64,000 bases of DNA from Symbiodinium natans (lineage: Eukaryota > Sar > Dinophyceae > Suessiales > Symbiodiniaceae), in the NCBI GenBank assembly GCA_905221605.1, contig CAJNDS010000080.1, forward strand, positions 708,955-772,954, read 5' to 3'. The position numbers were made by a program, and so were the translations under genes. The notes below the pieces were generated by a model. That model ran no database searches. It saw only the letters and a list, made by a program, of their open reading frames with translations, and was not told the DNA's origin. Every line of letters starts with the position of its first letter. The stretch's first letter is position 1. Positions 20,131 to 29,580 of the stretch are shown here, piece by piece.

Positions 20131-20600
20131 GGGTTTAGGGTTTAGGGTTTAGGGTTTAGGGTTTAGGGTTTAGGGTTTAGGGTTTAGGGTTTAGGGTTTA
20201 GGGTTTAGGGTTTATGGTTTGGGGTTTCGGGTTTAGGGTTTGGAGTGTACAAAGGGCTCCGGGTTTGGGATTTCGTGGCAGTGTATACTGTGCTTCGATG
20301 GGGGATTTACGTGGAAATTGCATCAGCAACCAGTAGGGCCTGTACATGCGAACGACCCTCAATGACCCTAAGAACCCGCGTAACCTGGGGGACTTGAAGG
20401 TTAACCTTTGGGATTCTAAGTGGATTACCCTAAACCCTGAACCCTGAACCCTGAACCCTGAACCCTGAACCCTAAACCCTAAACCCTAAACCCTAAACCC
20501 TAAACCCTAAACCCTAAACCCTAAACCCTAAACCCTAAACCCTGAACCCTGAACCCTGAACCCTCAACCCTGAACCCTGAACCCTAAACCCTAAACCCTA
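20131..20600. repeat. TTTAGGG block, spacer, CCCTGAA/CCCTAAA block
   Basis: TTTAGGG at 20131-20215, unique DNA at 20245-20425, then CCCTGAA and CCCTAAA runs at 20427-20605. Read as an intron of the minus-strand gene, it has inverted ends. Nothing coding recognised. Confidence 0.7.
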
Positions 20601-20759
20601 AACCCTACTCTACTACTAGGAAGGAGCAATGGCCTCGGTCAGCTGATGGTGCAGGGCTTTGCCTTGTCGGCACACATGGTGCAGGGAAGAATCTGGCTCT
20701 TTGCAAGATGAAAAGGGTTTAGGGTTTAGGTTTAGGGTGTAGGGTTTAGGGTTTGGGGT

Positions 20760-21300
20760 TTAGGGTTTAATGTTGCACCCGCAATATTCTAGGGGGCCGC
20801 TATTATGAAGAGTTTTTCGGCTATTCAGGATCTGGACCCTTTGTTTTGGAGGTCCGCTATAATGAAAAGTTTTCGGGCCGTGACTGTTTTTTGAGGGTGT
20901 CAGGAAGGCATAAGCTTCTCGAGAAGGAGAGATACTTGAAGCCTGAAGCCTCGACCTGTCCAGGATCTCCGACAATCTTCTTTTTTCAGGGCGCCTTTTC
21001 TTTATAAATTCCTTACTTAAAACTAGATGATTCCATAGGCGAATCATATCCGGAAAGGGGGTACCTTGCGGAGGCCTCCGGACACACTTTAATACCTTTG
21101 TTTGGGGGCCCGCTATAATGCAAGTCTCCCGGGGCCAGGGGCTCAGTCCTTCGGTTTTCAGGAAGGCATAAGCTTTCTCGAGAAGGAGGGATACTTGAAG
21201 CCTGAAGCCTCGACCTTTCCAGGGTCGGGGGGTAGCTTAGGGAGGCCTCCGGGCTCCGGACCCCTCCCCTGCCTGACTGTTTGGGGTCTTTTTTTATTCA
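20760..21300. repeat. Diverged tandem duplication, about 260 bp
   Basis: 20838-20971 and 21096-21232 are related: CGCTATAATG, CAGGAAGGCATAAGCTT, TCTCGAGAAGGAG and GATACTTGAAGCCTGAAGCC occur in both in the same order. The first copy overlaps a 95-codon minus frame that I do not recognise. The segment lies inside a presumed intron of the RCC1-like gene. Confidence 0.75.
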
Positions 21301-21307
21301 GGGTCAG

Positions 21308-21552
21308 GGGGGGGGGGGTAACTTATTAAAGCAGGTCCAACATTAGGGTTTAGGGTTTAGTTTCTTGGGTTTAGGGATTAGGTTCAGGGTAGTTTGGAGT
21401 TTAGGGGTTTGCGGTCTAGGGTATTGGGGATGTTGGGGTTTGTACTTTCCGTGTCGTCAGAGGTATCAGATTGCACCCCCCCCCCCCCCGCCCCCCCCCC
21501 CCCCCCCCCCCTACCCCCCTACCCTTACTCCCACGCCCCCCCCCCCCCCCCC
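21308..21552. repeat. Poly-G and poly-C runs
   Basis: G run at 21308-21318 followed by TAACTTATTAAAG and a CAACATTAG word; near-continuous C at 21476-21552. The G run and its following sequence resemble 26639-26676, which suggests a shared dispersed element. Pro-rich frames are repeat translations. Confidence 0.7.
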
Positions 21553-21878
21553 ACCCTCTTTTCCCAATACCTACCGCCCTGACCAACCTCTTCTATGCAG
21601 TATTGGATACATGACACCAAGGGTGTCCTCAAGGTAGGGCTTAGGGTTTCGGGAACTTACACTTTGGGTACCGAAGGCCCTCAAAAAGAAGGACCATGGC
21701 CAGTTCATGCTTGGGATAGTATTCAAATTGAAGGATTCCCATTCCTTGCTGGAAAAAAGTACCCTTAAAGATGTGAAATGTTACCCCAAACCCTAAACCC
21801 TAAACCCTAAACCCTAAAACCCAAAACCCTAAACCCGAAACCCTAAACCCTAAGCCCTAAGAGAACTAACAGAGCGAA

Positions 21879-21969
21879 CCAGTTGCTGTCACCACCGTAG
21901 CGGACGTCTCCCCAGGTCACAGCGCGCCCGTCCTCGCGAGTGGAGCCTAGCTCTCCGAAGGCCACGCCC
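21879..21969 (-). CDS. RCC1-like repeat exon b
   Basis: Reads REDGRAVTWGDVRYGGDSNW after a less typical VAFGELGST. The core DGRAVTWGDVRYGGDS is a clear RCC1-like unit. CCCTAAA left. The right flank is unusual in being CCCTAAA-like too. Upstream neighbour in the transcript is exon k, downstream exon j. Confidence 0.75.
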
Positions 21970-22121
21970 TCGGGCCACCCCCAAAACACTATACCCCCCT
22001 ACCCCAAAACCCCTAAACCCGAAACCCTAAACCCGAAACCCTAAACCCGAAACCCTAAACCCGAAACCCTAAACCCCTAAACCCTAACTAAACCCGAACC
22101 CCGAAACCCTAAACTCAACAC

Positions 22122-22203
22122 CGGAGAGACCACGGCGAGGTCCTCCAGAAGTGCCGCAAAGGCAAAGCGAGACGCCACCACGCGCTGAACGCCACGGAGC
22201 TGC
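22122..22203 (-). CDS. RCC1-like repeat exon k
   Basis: Reads QLRGVQRVVASRFAFAALLE then DLAVVS, matching the first half of the repeat (V..L.AS..AFAAL). It starts after CTGCGAG|G and ends at GTGTTG. The Asp-Gly turn is changed to Asp-Leu. CCCTAAA left and TTTAGGG right. Confidence 0.7.
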
Positions 22204-22224
22204 CTCGCAGGGTTGAAGGTGTAG

Positions 22225-22555
22225 GGTGGTTTAGGGGTGTAGGGGTTTAGGGGTTTAGGGGTTTAGGGGTTTAGGGGTTCAGGGGTTCAGGGGTTTAGGG
22301 GTTTAGGGGTTCAGGGGTTTAGGGTTTTAGGGGTTTAGGGTTTTAGGGGTTTAGGGGTTTAGGGTTTTAGGGGTTTAGGGGTTTGGGGTTTTAGGGTTTT
22401 AGGGTTTTAGGGTTTAGGGTTTAGGGTTAAGGGGTTTAGGGGTTTAGGGTTTATAGGGTTTATAGGGTTTATAGGGTTTATAGGGTTTATAGGGTTTATA
22501 GGGTTTATAGGGTTTACAGGGTTTATAGGGTTTCGAGTTGGTAGGGGTTGCAGGA
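22225..22555. repeat. TTTAGGGG, TTTTAGGG and TTTATAGGG arrays
   Basis: Octamers (22225-22440) followed by nine units of TTTATAGGG (22447-22531), the inverse of the 6.5-6.8 kb array. Confidence 0.85.
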
Positions 22556-22757
22556 TGTTGGGTTTAGGGTTCAGGGCCTAGGGTCTAGGGTTTAGAGTTT
22601 AGGGCTGAAGCCCAAGAGGCCCCCCAACCCTAAACCCTAAACCGTGAACCCTAAACCCTAAACCCCAAACCCTAAACCCTAAACCCTAAACCGTGAACCC
22701 TAAACCCTAAACCCTAAACCCTAAACCCTAAACCCTAAACCCTTTCGCCGCTTCGCC

Positions 22758-22851
22758 TCGCCCCACTCCAGACTCTTCGGCCCCAGAGCACCACGCGGCC
22801 ATCGCGGCGAACGGCCGCAAAGACCTCCTCACTGGCGCAGAGCTGGATGAC
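22758..22851 (-). CDS. RCC1-like repeat exon i
   Basis: Reads VIQLCASEEVFAAVRRDGRV then VLWGRRVWSGA, a full-length unit. Acceptor AAAAGAG|G. CCCTAAA left (22625-22742), TTTAGGG right. The Trp-Gly turn and the ASE..FAA core are intact. Confidence 0.75.
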
Positions 22852-22879
22852 CTCTTTTCGGAGGGGGCTTTGGGGTTAA

Positions 22880-23142
22880 GGGTTTAGGGTCACCCTAAAC
22901 CCTAAACCCTAAAGCCTAAACCCTAAACCCTAAACCCTAAACCTATAGGGTTCAAGGGCAGAATGTTTAGACTATGGAGGGTAGAAGACTTTTGCAGCCG
23001 CTGGGAACATGGCATCCCGAGGTCGCGCTTTTGTAGCGCAGCGCCACAAGGGTTTAGGGTTTAGGGTTTAGGGTTTAGGGTGTTTAGGGTCATTAGGGTT
23101 TAGGGTTACTAAGGTTTAGGGTTTTGGGGTTTAGGGTTTAGG
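22880..23142. other. Blocks and a minus-strand open island
   Basis: CCCTAAA at 22893-22945 and TTTAGGG at 23049-23142. The island 22970-23048 is open on the minus strand (DAMFPAAAKVFYP). Family unknown. Confidence 0.4.
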
Positions 23143-23268
23143 GTTTAGGGTTCAGGCCACAACGACCAGTCGCTGCTTGCCCAGTCTCTCGCATTTGGGA
23201 GAGGGTTTGTCAAGGACAAGCAACACTGGCTACATTGGAAGCTTCCCACCACTCCACTTTGGAAAGGT
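23143..23268 (+). other. Plus-strand open island with splice-like ends
   Basis: The plus frame reads GHNDQSLLAQSLAFGRGFVK then DKQHWLHWKLPTTPLWK, entered at TTCAG|G and leaving at G|GTATTG. Family unknown. If real it is antisense to the surrounding minus-strand gene. Confidence 0.35.
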
Positions 23269-23291
23269 ATTGGGATTTGGGAGTTAAGGCC

Positions 23292-24215
23292 CTATGGAAG
23301 AGGTCTAGGACAGACCTGTCTTGACCTTTGTTCACCAGGTCGAATCTCGATGGGCATGCCGCCAGCATTGCCCTTTACATGCGGATGCTGAAACTCTTCC
23401 ATGTCCCAGGCATCCTCCAGCCTATGAAAAAGCTTTCCCCAGTATCTGTCAGTCTCCAAACCTTTGACCAGCTGATCAACATATTTCGAAATGCCACGCG
23501 GGGGACTGCCGTAGGCCCGCTCGGTAGGTGAACACGATATTGACATTTTTACCACGTTGTGCTTGCAGCGTGCGGGGAGTTCATACTTCACAAACTGCCG
23601 GGTGAAGTCTACGTCTAAGACCTGTTCCTCTGGCACGTCTGTTTGAGAGCAGTCAAAGAAAAGCGACGCACGCAGACACTCTTTCTCACAGAGATGATTG
23701 TAGACATCATAGATCGGGATGTGTCGCCAGTCATGCGACACAATGCAGGAGTAGTTCTTGAACTGCTCACCATGTCCCAAGTAGATGCAAGTATGCATCC
23801 GGTTGGGATGACGTGTCATCCTTGCCATCCAGAGAGTGAATGCCTGATATATGCCCTCATGCGTGGCTGCCTCATCAAGGCAAAAGATGGGCTCCGCATA
23901 CTCTTGGACAAACCGGCTTCCTTTCAAGGACCCCAGTCCCCGGGCCACACAGTCCAACCAACCCGGTAGGTCTGGCTCTTCGTGCAAGCGGCGATGGTCT
24001 GCGTATTTGGAGATGGCGATCACGAGAAGATTGCATTTCTGTGACATGGCTCCTTTCCTGCCTACAATGAGGGAAGATGCGACGAAAGTATGCCTGGTAT
24101 GCCCTGCGACTGCTGGCTGCTGCAGATTTCTGTGAATTTCACCCTGGAATACAGAGAGTAGAATATCGTGGCAGAACTGTCTTCCCCAATGGCTTCTCAA
24201 ATCTTCAGAAACCAC
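23292..24215 (-). CDS. Caspase/metacaspase-like (C14) protein
   Basis: Longest clean non-transposon ORF in the window, 307 codons. Caspase-fold signs in order: strand CNLLVIAISKYAD (61-73), strand-plus-His TCIYLGHGEQ with candidate catalytic His148, strand-plus-Cys ASLFFDCSQ with candidate Cys189, then ISCSPTERAYGS (226-237) and GISKYVDQLVKGLE (241-254), which match the late C14 'asp.q.A' and 'G.ft..L..gL' segments. C14 enzymes are Cys peptidases used in cell death and stress. The first 56 residues do not look like the family. Met57 (ATG at 24047-24045) just before the first strand, after a TTGTAG acceptor-like site, may be the true start or exon edge. The ORF lies between RCC1-like exons l and i on the same strand, so it is either nested in an intron or a separate gene. 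Activity is unproven. Confidence 0.65.
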   Translation of the reverse strand: MVSEDLRSHWGRQFCHDILLSVFQGEIHRNLQQPAVAGHTRHTFVASSLIVGRKGAMSQKCNLLVIAISKYADHRRLHEEPDLPGWLDCVARGLGSLKGSRFVQEYAEPIFCLDEAATHEGIYQAFTLWMARMTRHPNRMHTCIYLGHGEQFKNYSCIVSHDWRHIPIYDVYNHLCEKECLRASLFFDCSQTDVPEEQVLDVDFTRQFVKYELPARCKHNVVKMSISCSPTERAYGSPPRGISKYVDQLVKGLETDRYWGKLFHRLEDAWDMEEFQHPHVKGNAGGMPIEIRPGEQRSRQVCPRPLP

Positions 24216-24721
24216 GTCCTTGAGGACGCCGACAAGAAGCCGGAACTCACGTCTTGTGACATGGGGGCTTACAAAATTTAACCGGGGAATGGGGGGCGGG
24301 GGTAGGTTATTGGGGTCCTTCTTATGAGGGAATCCTACTAGTTGGGGACTATATTAGGGGTACCTTGTTTTCGCGAAGCCCAATAGACTATCCTCTTCAC
24401 ACTAGCTAGCCCCTATCTACGAAGTAATAGTATTGTATGTTTGATAAGCCTGCAATTGCTGGAAGTATTTCTTGCTCGTGGTCACCATCCTCACCCAGAA
24501 AAAGTCGAGGAAACTATCATGTGCGAAAGACACGAAACTTCATGTACTTCCGATACACTGCTATTGCGCCACCTTACGCGACAATGCGGCTACTGTTGAG
24601 GATTCGTACACCCTGCTTTCGATGCGAATTCATCATCCGCGTGGGACTACGACGGCGTTGAAGGCGAAGTTCAGATTCAGGTTGATTGGCCCACAAGTCG
24701 AAGGCTTCAGGTTTAAGCCAT
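24216..24721. other. Unique DNA upstream of the caspase-like ORF
   Basis: 24290-24375 shares TTGGGGTCC..TTATGAGGG.ATCCTACT and ATTAGGGGTACCTT with 36143-36200, a dispersed repeat. Overlapping plus frames at 24437-24723 are unrecognised. No promoter motif can be assigned. Confidence 0.45.
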
Positions 24722-24726
24722 AAACC

Positions 24727-24779
<53 letters not shown>

Positions 24780-25014
24780 ACCCTAAACCCTAAACCCTAA
24801 ACCCTAAACCCCTCTCAAGTCCAGGAACTCTAAACCCTAAGCCCTGAACCCTACCATGCACGACCACACAAACCATCAGGGATCTCTCCAGAATCCATAC
24901 CCCAAGGGGTTTAGGGTTTAATTGGGGTTTAGGGTTTAGGGTTTAGGGTTTAGGGTTTAGGGTTTAGGGTTTAGGGTTTAGGGTTTAGGGTCTAGGGTTT
25001 AGGGTTTAGGGTTT
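24722..25014. repeat. CCCTCAA/CCCTAAA then TTTAGGG
   Basis: CCCTCAA and CCCTAAA at 24722-24812, short unique DNA, then TTTAGGG at 24908-25014. Confidence 0.85.
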
Positions 25015-25132
25015 AGCGGCTTTCGTGGTCGAAAAATTTGGTTCCTCGCTCAGAATCCGAGGCCGCAAGCCCTGCTCCAAGTGTGGCATCACTTGCCTGG
25101 AGGAGCCCCCTGTATCATGAATCCGCTCTTAG
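25015..25132 (+). other. Plus-strand open island with Cys knuckle
   Basis: The plus frame reads AAFVVEKFGSSLRIRGRKPC then SKCGITCLEEPPVS and TGA. CxxCxxxC could bind metal, but the frame is short and not recognised. TTTAGGG left and degenerate CCCTAAA right. Confidence 0.3.
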
Positions 25133-25194
25133 AAGGTATCGATCGTTCTGCACCTAGTTTATAACAATCCCCCACACCCCAACCCCAAGCCCCT

Positions 25195-25362
25195 AAACTG
25201 TAAACCCTACACCCTACACCCTAAAGCGTAAGCCCCTAAACCCTAAACCCTAAACCCTAATTAAACCCTAAACCCCTAAGCCCTAAACCCTAAACCCTAA
25301 ACCCTAAACCCTAAACCCTAAACCCTAAACCCTAACCCTACTAAACCCTCAACCCCAGCCCC
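25195..25362. repeat. CCCTAAA block
   Basis: About 20 heptamers on the downstream (donor) side of exon l. Confidence 0.85.
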
Positions 25363-25382
25363 AGGTCCGAAGCAAAGTCGCC

Positions 25383-25444
25383 TCCTTCAGCTGGCACTGC
25401 GCAGCGCGGCTAAGCGCGTTGCGCACCCCCTGGCCCCAGGACAC
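25383..25444 (-). CDS. RCC1-like repeat exon l
   Basis: Reads VSWGQGVRNALSRAAQCQLK then E. Acceptor CTGCAG|GTG. Joined to exon h it gives LLDTGG|VSWGQGVRN, the expected continuation across an intron of about 1.8 kb. CCCTAAA left, TTTAGGG right (25455-25555). The usual YGGDS turn is replaced. Confidence 0.65.
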
Positions 25445-25555
25445 CTGCAGATCTAGGGTTTAGGGTTTAGGGTTCAGGTTTAGGGTTTAGGGTTTAGGGT
25501 TTAGGGTTTAGGGTTTAGGGTTTAGGGTTTAGGGTTTAGGGTTTAGGGTTCAGGG

Positions 25556-25801
25556 GTTTAGAGGGTGTAGGGTTTAGGGTTAGGGGTCGACTTCAGCAAC
25601 TGGGTTTTGGGGGTTTGGGATTTGGGGCTTGGGGTTACGGGTTTAGGGGTGTAGGGGTGTAATGTGAGAGTCGCTTTTTTAATTGGGGTGGTAATAGTAA
25701 TATTCGCCGGGCCAGAGGGCCCCAGCCGAAGACTACTTTCCATTACGGGAGGTTTTCGGGCCGATGTATGTAAACAAGTCTATATGCGCCAGCATATGCG
25801 C
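25556..25801. other. Unique DNA before the duplicated segment
   Basis: Degenerate TTTAGGG words, then unique sequence with a CGGGCC-rich stretch (25705-25765). No gene recognised. Confidence 0.4.
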
Positions 25802-26312
25802 ACCCCCCCCCCCCCCCCCCCCCATGGTATCCCCCTTCCCCCCCCCCCATGGTATCCCCCCCCCTCCCTGTGGTTCATGGTGGGCTTTGGGGTCCCCTCC
25901 CCCCCCCCGCCCTGTGGTTCATGGTCCGTGGTTCATGGGTTTGTGGTTTAAGGGTTTAGGGTTCGGCTGTAGAGTTCAGGATTTTCACTCTGGTCCATTG
26001 GTTCATTGTGGGTTTAGAGTTTAATCAGGGTTCAAGGTTTGGGTAATGGTAGGTTTTCGGTTTCCCCTCTCCCCCCTGTGCTTCGTGCTGAGTTTACGCT
26101 TCAGGGTTCAGGGTTAAAGCGGCTAAGGCTAAGGTTTCGGGTTTACCCTTCTCCCTCCTGTCGTTCATCTGTGGGTTTAGGTTTTAGGTGTTAGGGCTTA
26201 CGTAGGGTTCAGGGTGTGGGGTTTAGGCTGAGGTTTCTCTGTCCTCCCCCGTGGTCCGTGGTGTTTTTAGGGGGGGGGGGGGGTCGATTACGCGCAACGC
26301 GGGCGCACATAT
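25802..26312. repeat. Segmental duplication, copy A
   Basis: Poly-C start, then unique text such as GGATTTTCACTCTGGTCCAT, TTCGTGCTGAGTTTACGCTT and CTCCTCCTGTCGTTCA-like words, ending at a G run and GTCGATTACGCGCAACGCGG. It matches 38110-38605 nearly base for base in the same orientation, 12.3 kb away. Differences are mainly homopolymer lengths and one insertion before the final G run. Homopolymer-bounded ends and lack of coding suggest a non-autonomous mobile unit. Confidence 0.85.
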
Positions 26313-26728
26313 AGGGGGGTCCGGTAATGATAATAATAATAATAATAATAATGGGGTGGTATTTGTAAAATTTTTCCGGCCAGGAATTGAAAATTTTACT
26401 GAAAATGGCTTAAGAATTCCATTGCAGAGAAGACTTTTCAGCTGAGCTGGCACACAGACCCAGTCGGCCGGCAGAGCAAAAGGAGCTGCAGAGAGCAAGC
26501 AGAAGCCTTCAAGACAAAGCAAAGCAGACCCTGACAGCTGACCCCCCCCGACCCCCAGACCCCTGACCCCCAGAATCCTCATAATTGACACCCCGCATTT
26601 TTTCCACCCCTCCAAACCCCGGAGACCAAAACAAGATTGGGGGGGGGGGGGGTTATTAAAGGGACTCTAACATTAGTGATGTAGGGGTTTTGATTTTAGG
26701 GGTTTAGGGGTTTAGGGTTTGGGCAGCT
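26313..26728. other. (AAT)n microsatellite and unique DNA
   Basis: (AAT) about 9 units at 26326-26352. 26353-26635 is unique. A G run at 26639-26652 is followed by TTATTAAAGGGACTCTAACATTAG, similar to 21308-21345. The minus frame 26223-26615 is not recognised. Confidence 0.5.
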
Positions 26729-26868
26729 AAACCCTAAACCCTAAACCCTAAACCCTAAACCCTAAACCCTAAACCCTAAACCCTAAACCCTAAACCCTAA
26801 ACCCTAAACCCTAAACCCTAAACCCTAAACCCTAAACCCTAAACCCTAAACCCTAAACCCTAAACCCT
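26729..26868. repeat. CCCTAAA block
   Basis: About 20 perfect units. The unique island 26869-26980 and TTTAGGG at 26981-27052 follow; the island is unrecognised. Confidence 0.9.
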
Positions 26869-27052
26869 GCACGAGGGCGACGCGAATGCGGAATTCTGGG
26901 CTTTGCCTCTCGGCTTCCAAATCTTCAGAAGGTTGGGGCGTTTGGACTTTGGAGCTTGGCGTTCTTACCGTATGCTTCTTAGGGTTTAGGGTTTAGGGTT
27001 TAGGGTTTAGGGTTTAGGGTTTAGGGTTTAGGGTTTAGGGTTTAGGGTTTAA

Positions 27053-27265
27053 GGCTTTAGGGATATACGGCTATAGGGCTATAAGGTTGTAGGGTTGTAG
27101 GGTTGTAGGGGTATAGGGTTGTCGGGCTTAGGGCTCAGCCATCTTGTGTTAAATGATACTGTCCCCACTGACATCCGTGGACCCTAAACCCTAAACCCGA
27201 AATCCTAAACCTTAAATCCTAAACCCTCAACCCTAAACCCTAAACCCGTTGAGAGCCAGGAAGCC
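27053..27265. other. Spacer between blocks
   Basis: TATAGGG and TGTAGGG variant words at 27060-27120, short unique DNA, then CCCTAAA at 27181-27246. Confidence 0.5.
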
Positions 27266-27324
27266 ACACCCCCAGTGTCCAGTAGGGCCGCGAAGGCTCC
27301 TCCAGTGGCCACGAGCTGCTGCAC
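27266..27324 (-). CDS. RCC1-like repeat exon h
   Basis: Reads VQQLVATGGAFAALLDTGG. Acceptor TCGTGAG|GTG, donor GTGGCT. The core GAFAALL is typical of the first half of the repeat. CCCTAAA left (27181-27246), TTTAGGG right (27340-27428). Exon l completes the unit. Confidence 0.75.
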
Positions 27325-27429
27325 CTCACGAAAGTGCACCGGGTTTGGGGTTTAGGGTTTAGGGCCAAAGTTTAGGGTTTAGGGTTAAGGGTTTGGGGTT
27401 TGGGGTTTAGGGTTTAGGGTTTAGGGTAC

Positions 27430-28010
27430 ACCCTAAACACAAAAACCCCGAACCCTAAACCCTAAAATGCCCTTGGGGGCGACATGAACCCTAGAAGGGG
27501 TTGTGGTCCAGATGCCTTAGCGGGGTCATAGTCGTATAGGGAGAGCAAAAGCAAACTCTTCCCCCCTCGCAGGAGTATGCAGCGCGGGTGGCCAGAAGAG
27601 CCAACTTACAGTCATTCTGCACAAGCACAAAAACAACAAGCGACTCATCGACAAAAGACCCCCCTAAACCCCCTCAGCCCCGACAGTGCCTTACCCTAAA
27701 CCCTAAACCCCAAACCCTAAACCCTAAAGGAGCGGGGCTATGGACCAAAAGGGATCACGCTGTGGAAGTTGGGCATGGACCGAAGGCCCCCCAACCGCAA
27801 CCACCACCCCGCCCGAATTAACACGAACCCAGCCCAAACCCGAACCCCCAGCAAGCCCTCCGAAACCTCCGAAACCCCCTAAACCTCCTAAAGCTTCTAA
27901 ACCCCGAGCCCGAAACCCCGCGGAAAGCCCACACCACCCCTAAACCCGAAACCCTAAACCCGAAACCCTAAACCCTAAACCCTAAACCCTAAACCCAAAA
28001 AAAGAAGAGC
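27430..28010. other. Mixed DNA, no gene recognised
   Basis: Unique DNA at 27470-27660 and 27725-27920 with Pro/Lys-rich plus frames made of CCNAAACC words. CCCTAAA at 27945-27997 borders the next exon. Confidence 0.4.
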
Positions 28011-28014
28011 TGGG

Positions 28015-28071
28015 ACACTCCCGTGAGCTGATCTGGCTCATCGAAGCCCCGAGCGCCGTAGCTGGGCCTCT
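28015..28071 (-). CDS. RCC1-like repeat exon g3
   Basis: Reads RPSYGARGFDEPDQLTG and meets GTGTCC. It aligns with the second half of the repeat (ARYGGDS...DQL.D|GTG). Upstream exon g2 ends SWGRPS, so the two join as SWG-RPSYGARGF. CCCTAAA left, TTTAGGG right (28092-28135). Confidence 0.55.
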
Positions 28072-28236
28072 TCGGGAATTTTTTGGGTGGAGGGTTTGGG
28101 GTTTAGGGTTTAGGGTTTAGGGTTTAGGGTTTAGGGGTTTAGTAGGGCTTAGGGGTTTAGGGGTTTAGGGGTTTAGTAGGGCTTAGGGGTTTTTGGCGTT
28201 TAGGGCTTCTGTTCTCGGGCTTTGGGGGGGGTTTGG

Positions 28237-28320
28237 GGAGGTTCCGGAGGGCCTTCCCCAGGAGATCAGGCGCCCGTCCTGCGCCAGGCTGCGACTTCGG
28301 CTCTTTGGGGGGAGTTTCAG
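28237..28320 (-). CDS. RCC1-like repeat exon g2
   Basis: Contains SLAQDGRLISWGRPSG, with the conserved DG...WG turn. Flanks are TTTAGGG-type on both sides, an exception to the usual polarity. Exact ends uncertain. Confidence 0.55.
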
Positions 28321-28321
28321 G

Positions 28322-28433
28322 GTTTGGGGTTTAGGGTTTAGGGTTTGGGGTTTGGGGTTTAGGATTTAGGGTTTTGGGTTTAGGGTTTAGGGTTTGGGGT
28401 TTAGGGCTTAGGGTTTAGGGCTTGGGGTTCAGG
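28322..28433. repeat. TTTGGGG/TTTAGGG block
   Basis: Mixed heptamers directly before the M1 element. Confidence 0.8.
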
Positions 28434-28533
28434 TTGGGATGTTCACTTTTGCGCTGACAGTCCTTAATTGGCAGTATAGTACCCCCTATTAGAATTCCAA
28501 TTTAGGATTGTGAGCAAAAGGGGGACATCTCAA
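28434..28533. mobile_element. MITE-like element, family M1, copy 3
   Basis: A 100-bp element, terminal inverted repeats TTGGGATGTTCACTTTTGCG and (reverse-complemented right end) TTGAGATGTCCCCCTTTTGC. Same family as 571-680 and 13171-13272, with a diverged centre. Confidence 0.85.
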
Positions 28534-28891
28534 GGTTTAGGATTTTTGGGTTGAGGCTTTCGGGCTCCGGGTTCAAGGGTTTCGGGCCTAGGTGTTTGGT
28601 GTTTAGGGTTTAGGGTTTAGGGTTTAGGGTTTAGGGTTTAGGGCTTAGGAGGGTCAGGGCTTCGGGTTTGGGGTTTATCGGGGATAGGGATTAAGGTTTG
28701 AGGTTTGTCGTGTTTACAGGGCTTGCAGGACATGAATAGGGTTTATAGGGAATAGCTATACATATATATATATATATACGTTTTGGCGCTAAACCCTAAA
28801 CCCTAAACCCTAAACCCTAAACAAACCCTAAACCCTAAACTCTAAATCACAAAACATCCCCTAAACACCTATCATCACCGACCCGAAGTGC
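28534..28891. other. Degenerate blocks and a TATA tract
   Basis: TTTAGGG at 28600-28650, (TA)n at 28753-28770, CCCTAAA at 28791-28848. No gene recognised. Confidence 0.5.
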
Positions 28892-28960
28892 GCAGTCCTC
28901 GCGGATGGCGACGAAGGCACCTAGTGAGGCCGCCAGGAACTTCACGTTGAAGAGCTGCTC
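28892..28960 (-). CDS. RCC1-like repeat exon g
   Basis: Reads EQLFNVKFLAASLGAFVAIR then EDC, matching QL.NV..L.AS.GAF.A. Acceptor CAAGCAG|GAG. CCCTAAA left, TTTAGGG right (28982-29122). Confidence 0.7.
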
Positions 28961-29124
28961 CTGCTTGGGGATTCTGAAGGTGGGTTTAGGGTTTAGGGTT
29001 TAGGGTTTCGGGGTTTAGGGTTTAGGGTTTGGGGTTTGGGGTTTGGGGTTTAGGGTTTAGGGTTTGGGGTTTGGGGTTTAGGGTTTAGGGTTTAGAGGTT
29101 AGGGTTTCGGGTTTAGGGTTCGAA

Positions 29125-29580
29125 GCCTTCCCCGTGGTCTGAGGACAACTGGAGGGATGTTGCGAGCAGGGAAACTGGCTTTGATGGTTCCCTGTTAAAA
29201 TTCCTAGTTGCAATGTACCCTGGCCCAAAAAACGCTAACCTGTTGCGGGGTATGGTAGGCAGGATTGTGTTTACCCCAAAAGGATAAAGGCTATCTACTC
29301 AGCTACGAAGATGATTCGGTGAACGAGCAGCAATCCATAGCAGCGCGTGTCTCGTGCCTTCATGCTCCAAAGCCCTAAGCCCCGGTTCGTGATCAGTTTT
29401 GTAGCTTTGCGGTGGCACTGCGCCACTCTTCATGCTTCAATCCGACTCCGAAACCAGCCCGGTTTAGGGTTTAGGGTTTCGGGTTTAGGGTTTCGGGGGG
29501 TTCAGGTTTAGGGTTTAGGATTTAGGGTGCGCATGCCCTAGGCTCCAAACAACCATTGCGCCATCGCGCGCTGCAGCCCC
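29125..29580. other. Unique DNA, no gene recognised
   Basis: Non-repetitive 29125-29455, then short TTTAGGG words. No open frame of note. Confidence 0.4.

Noticed and set aside
21365-21637. Pro-rich ORFs over poly-C
   Set aside because: Homopolymer translation.
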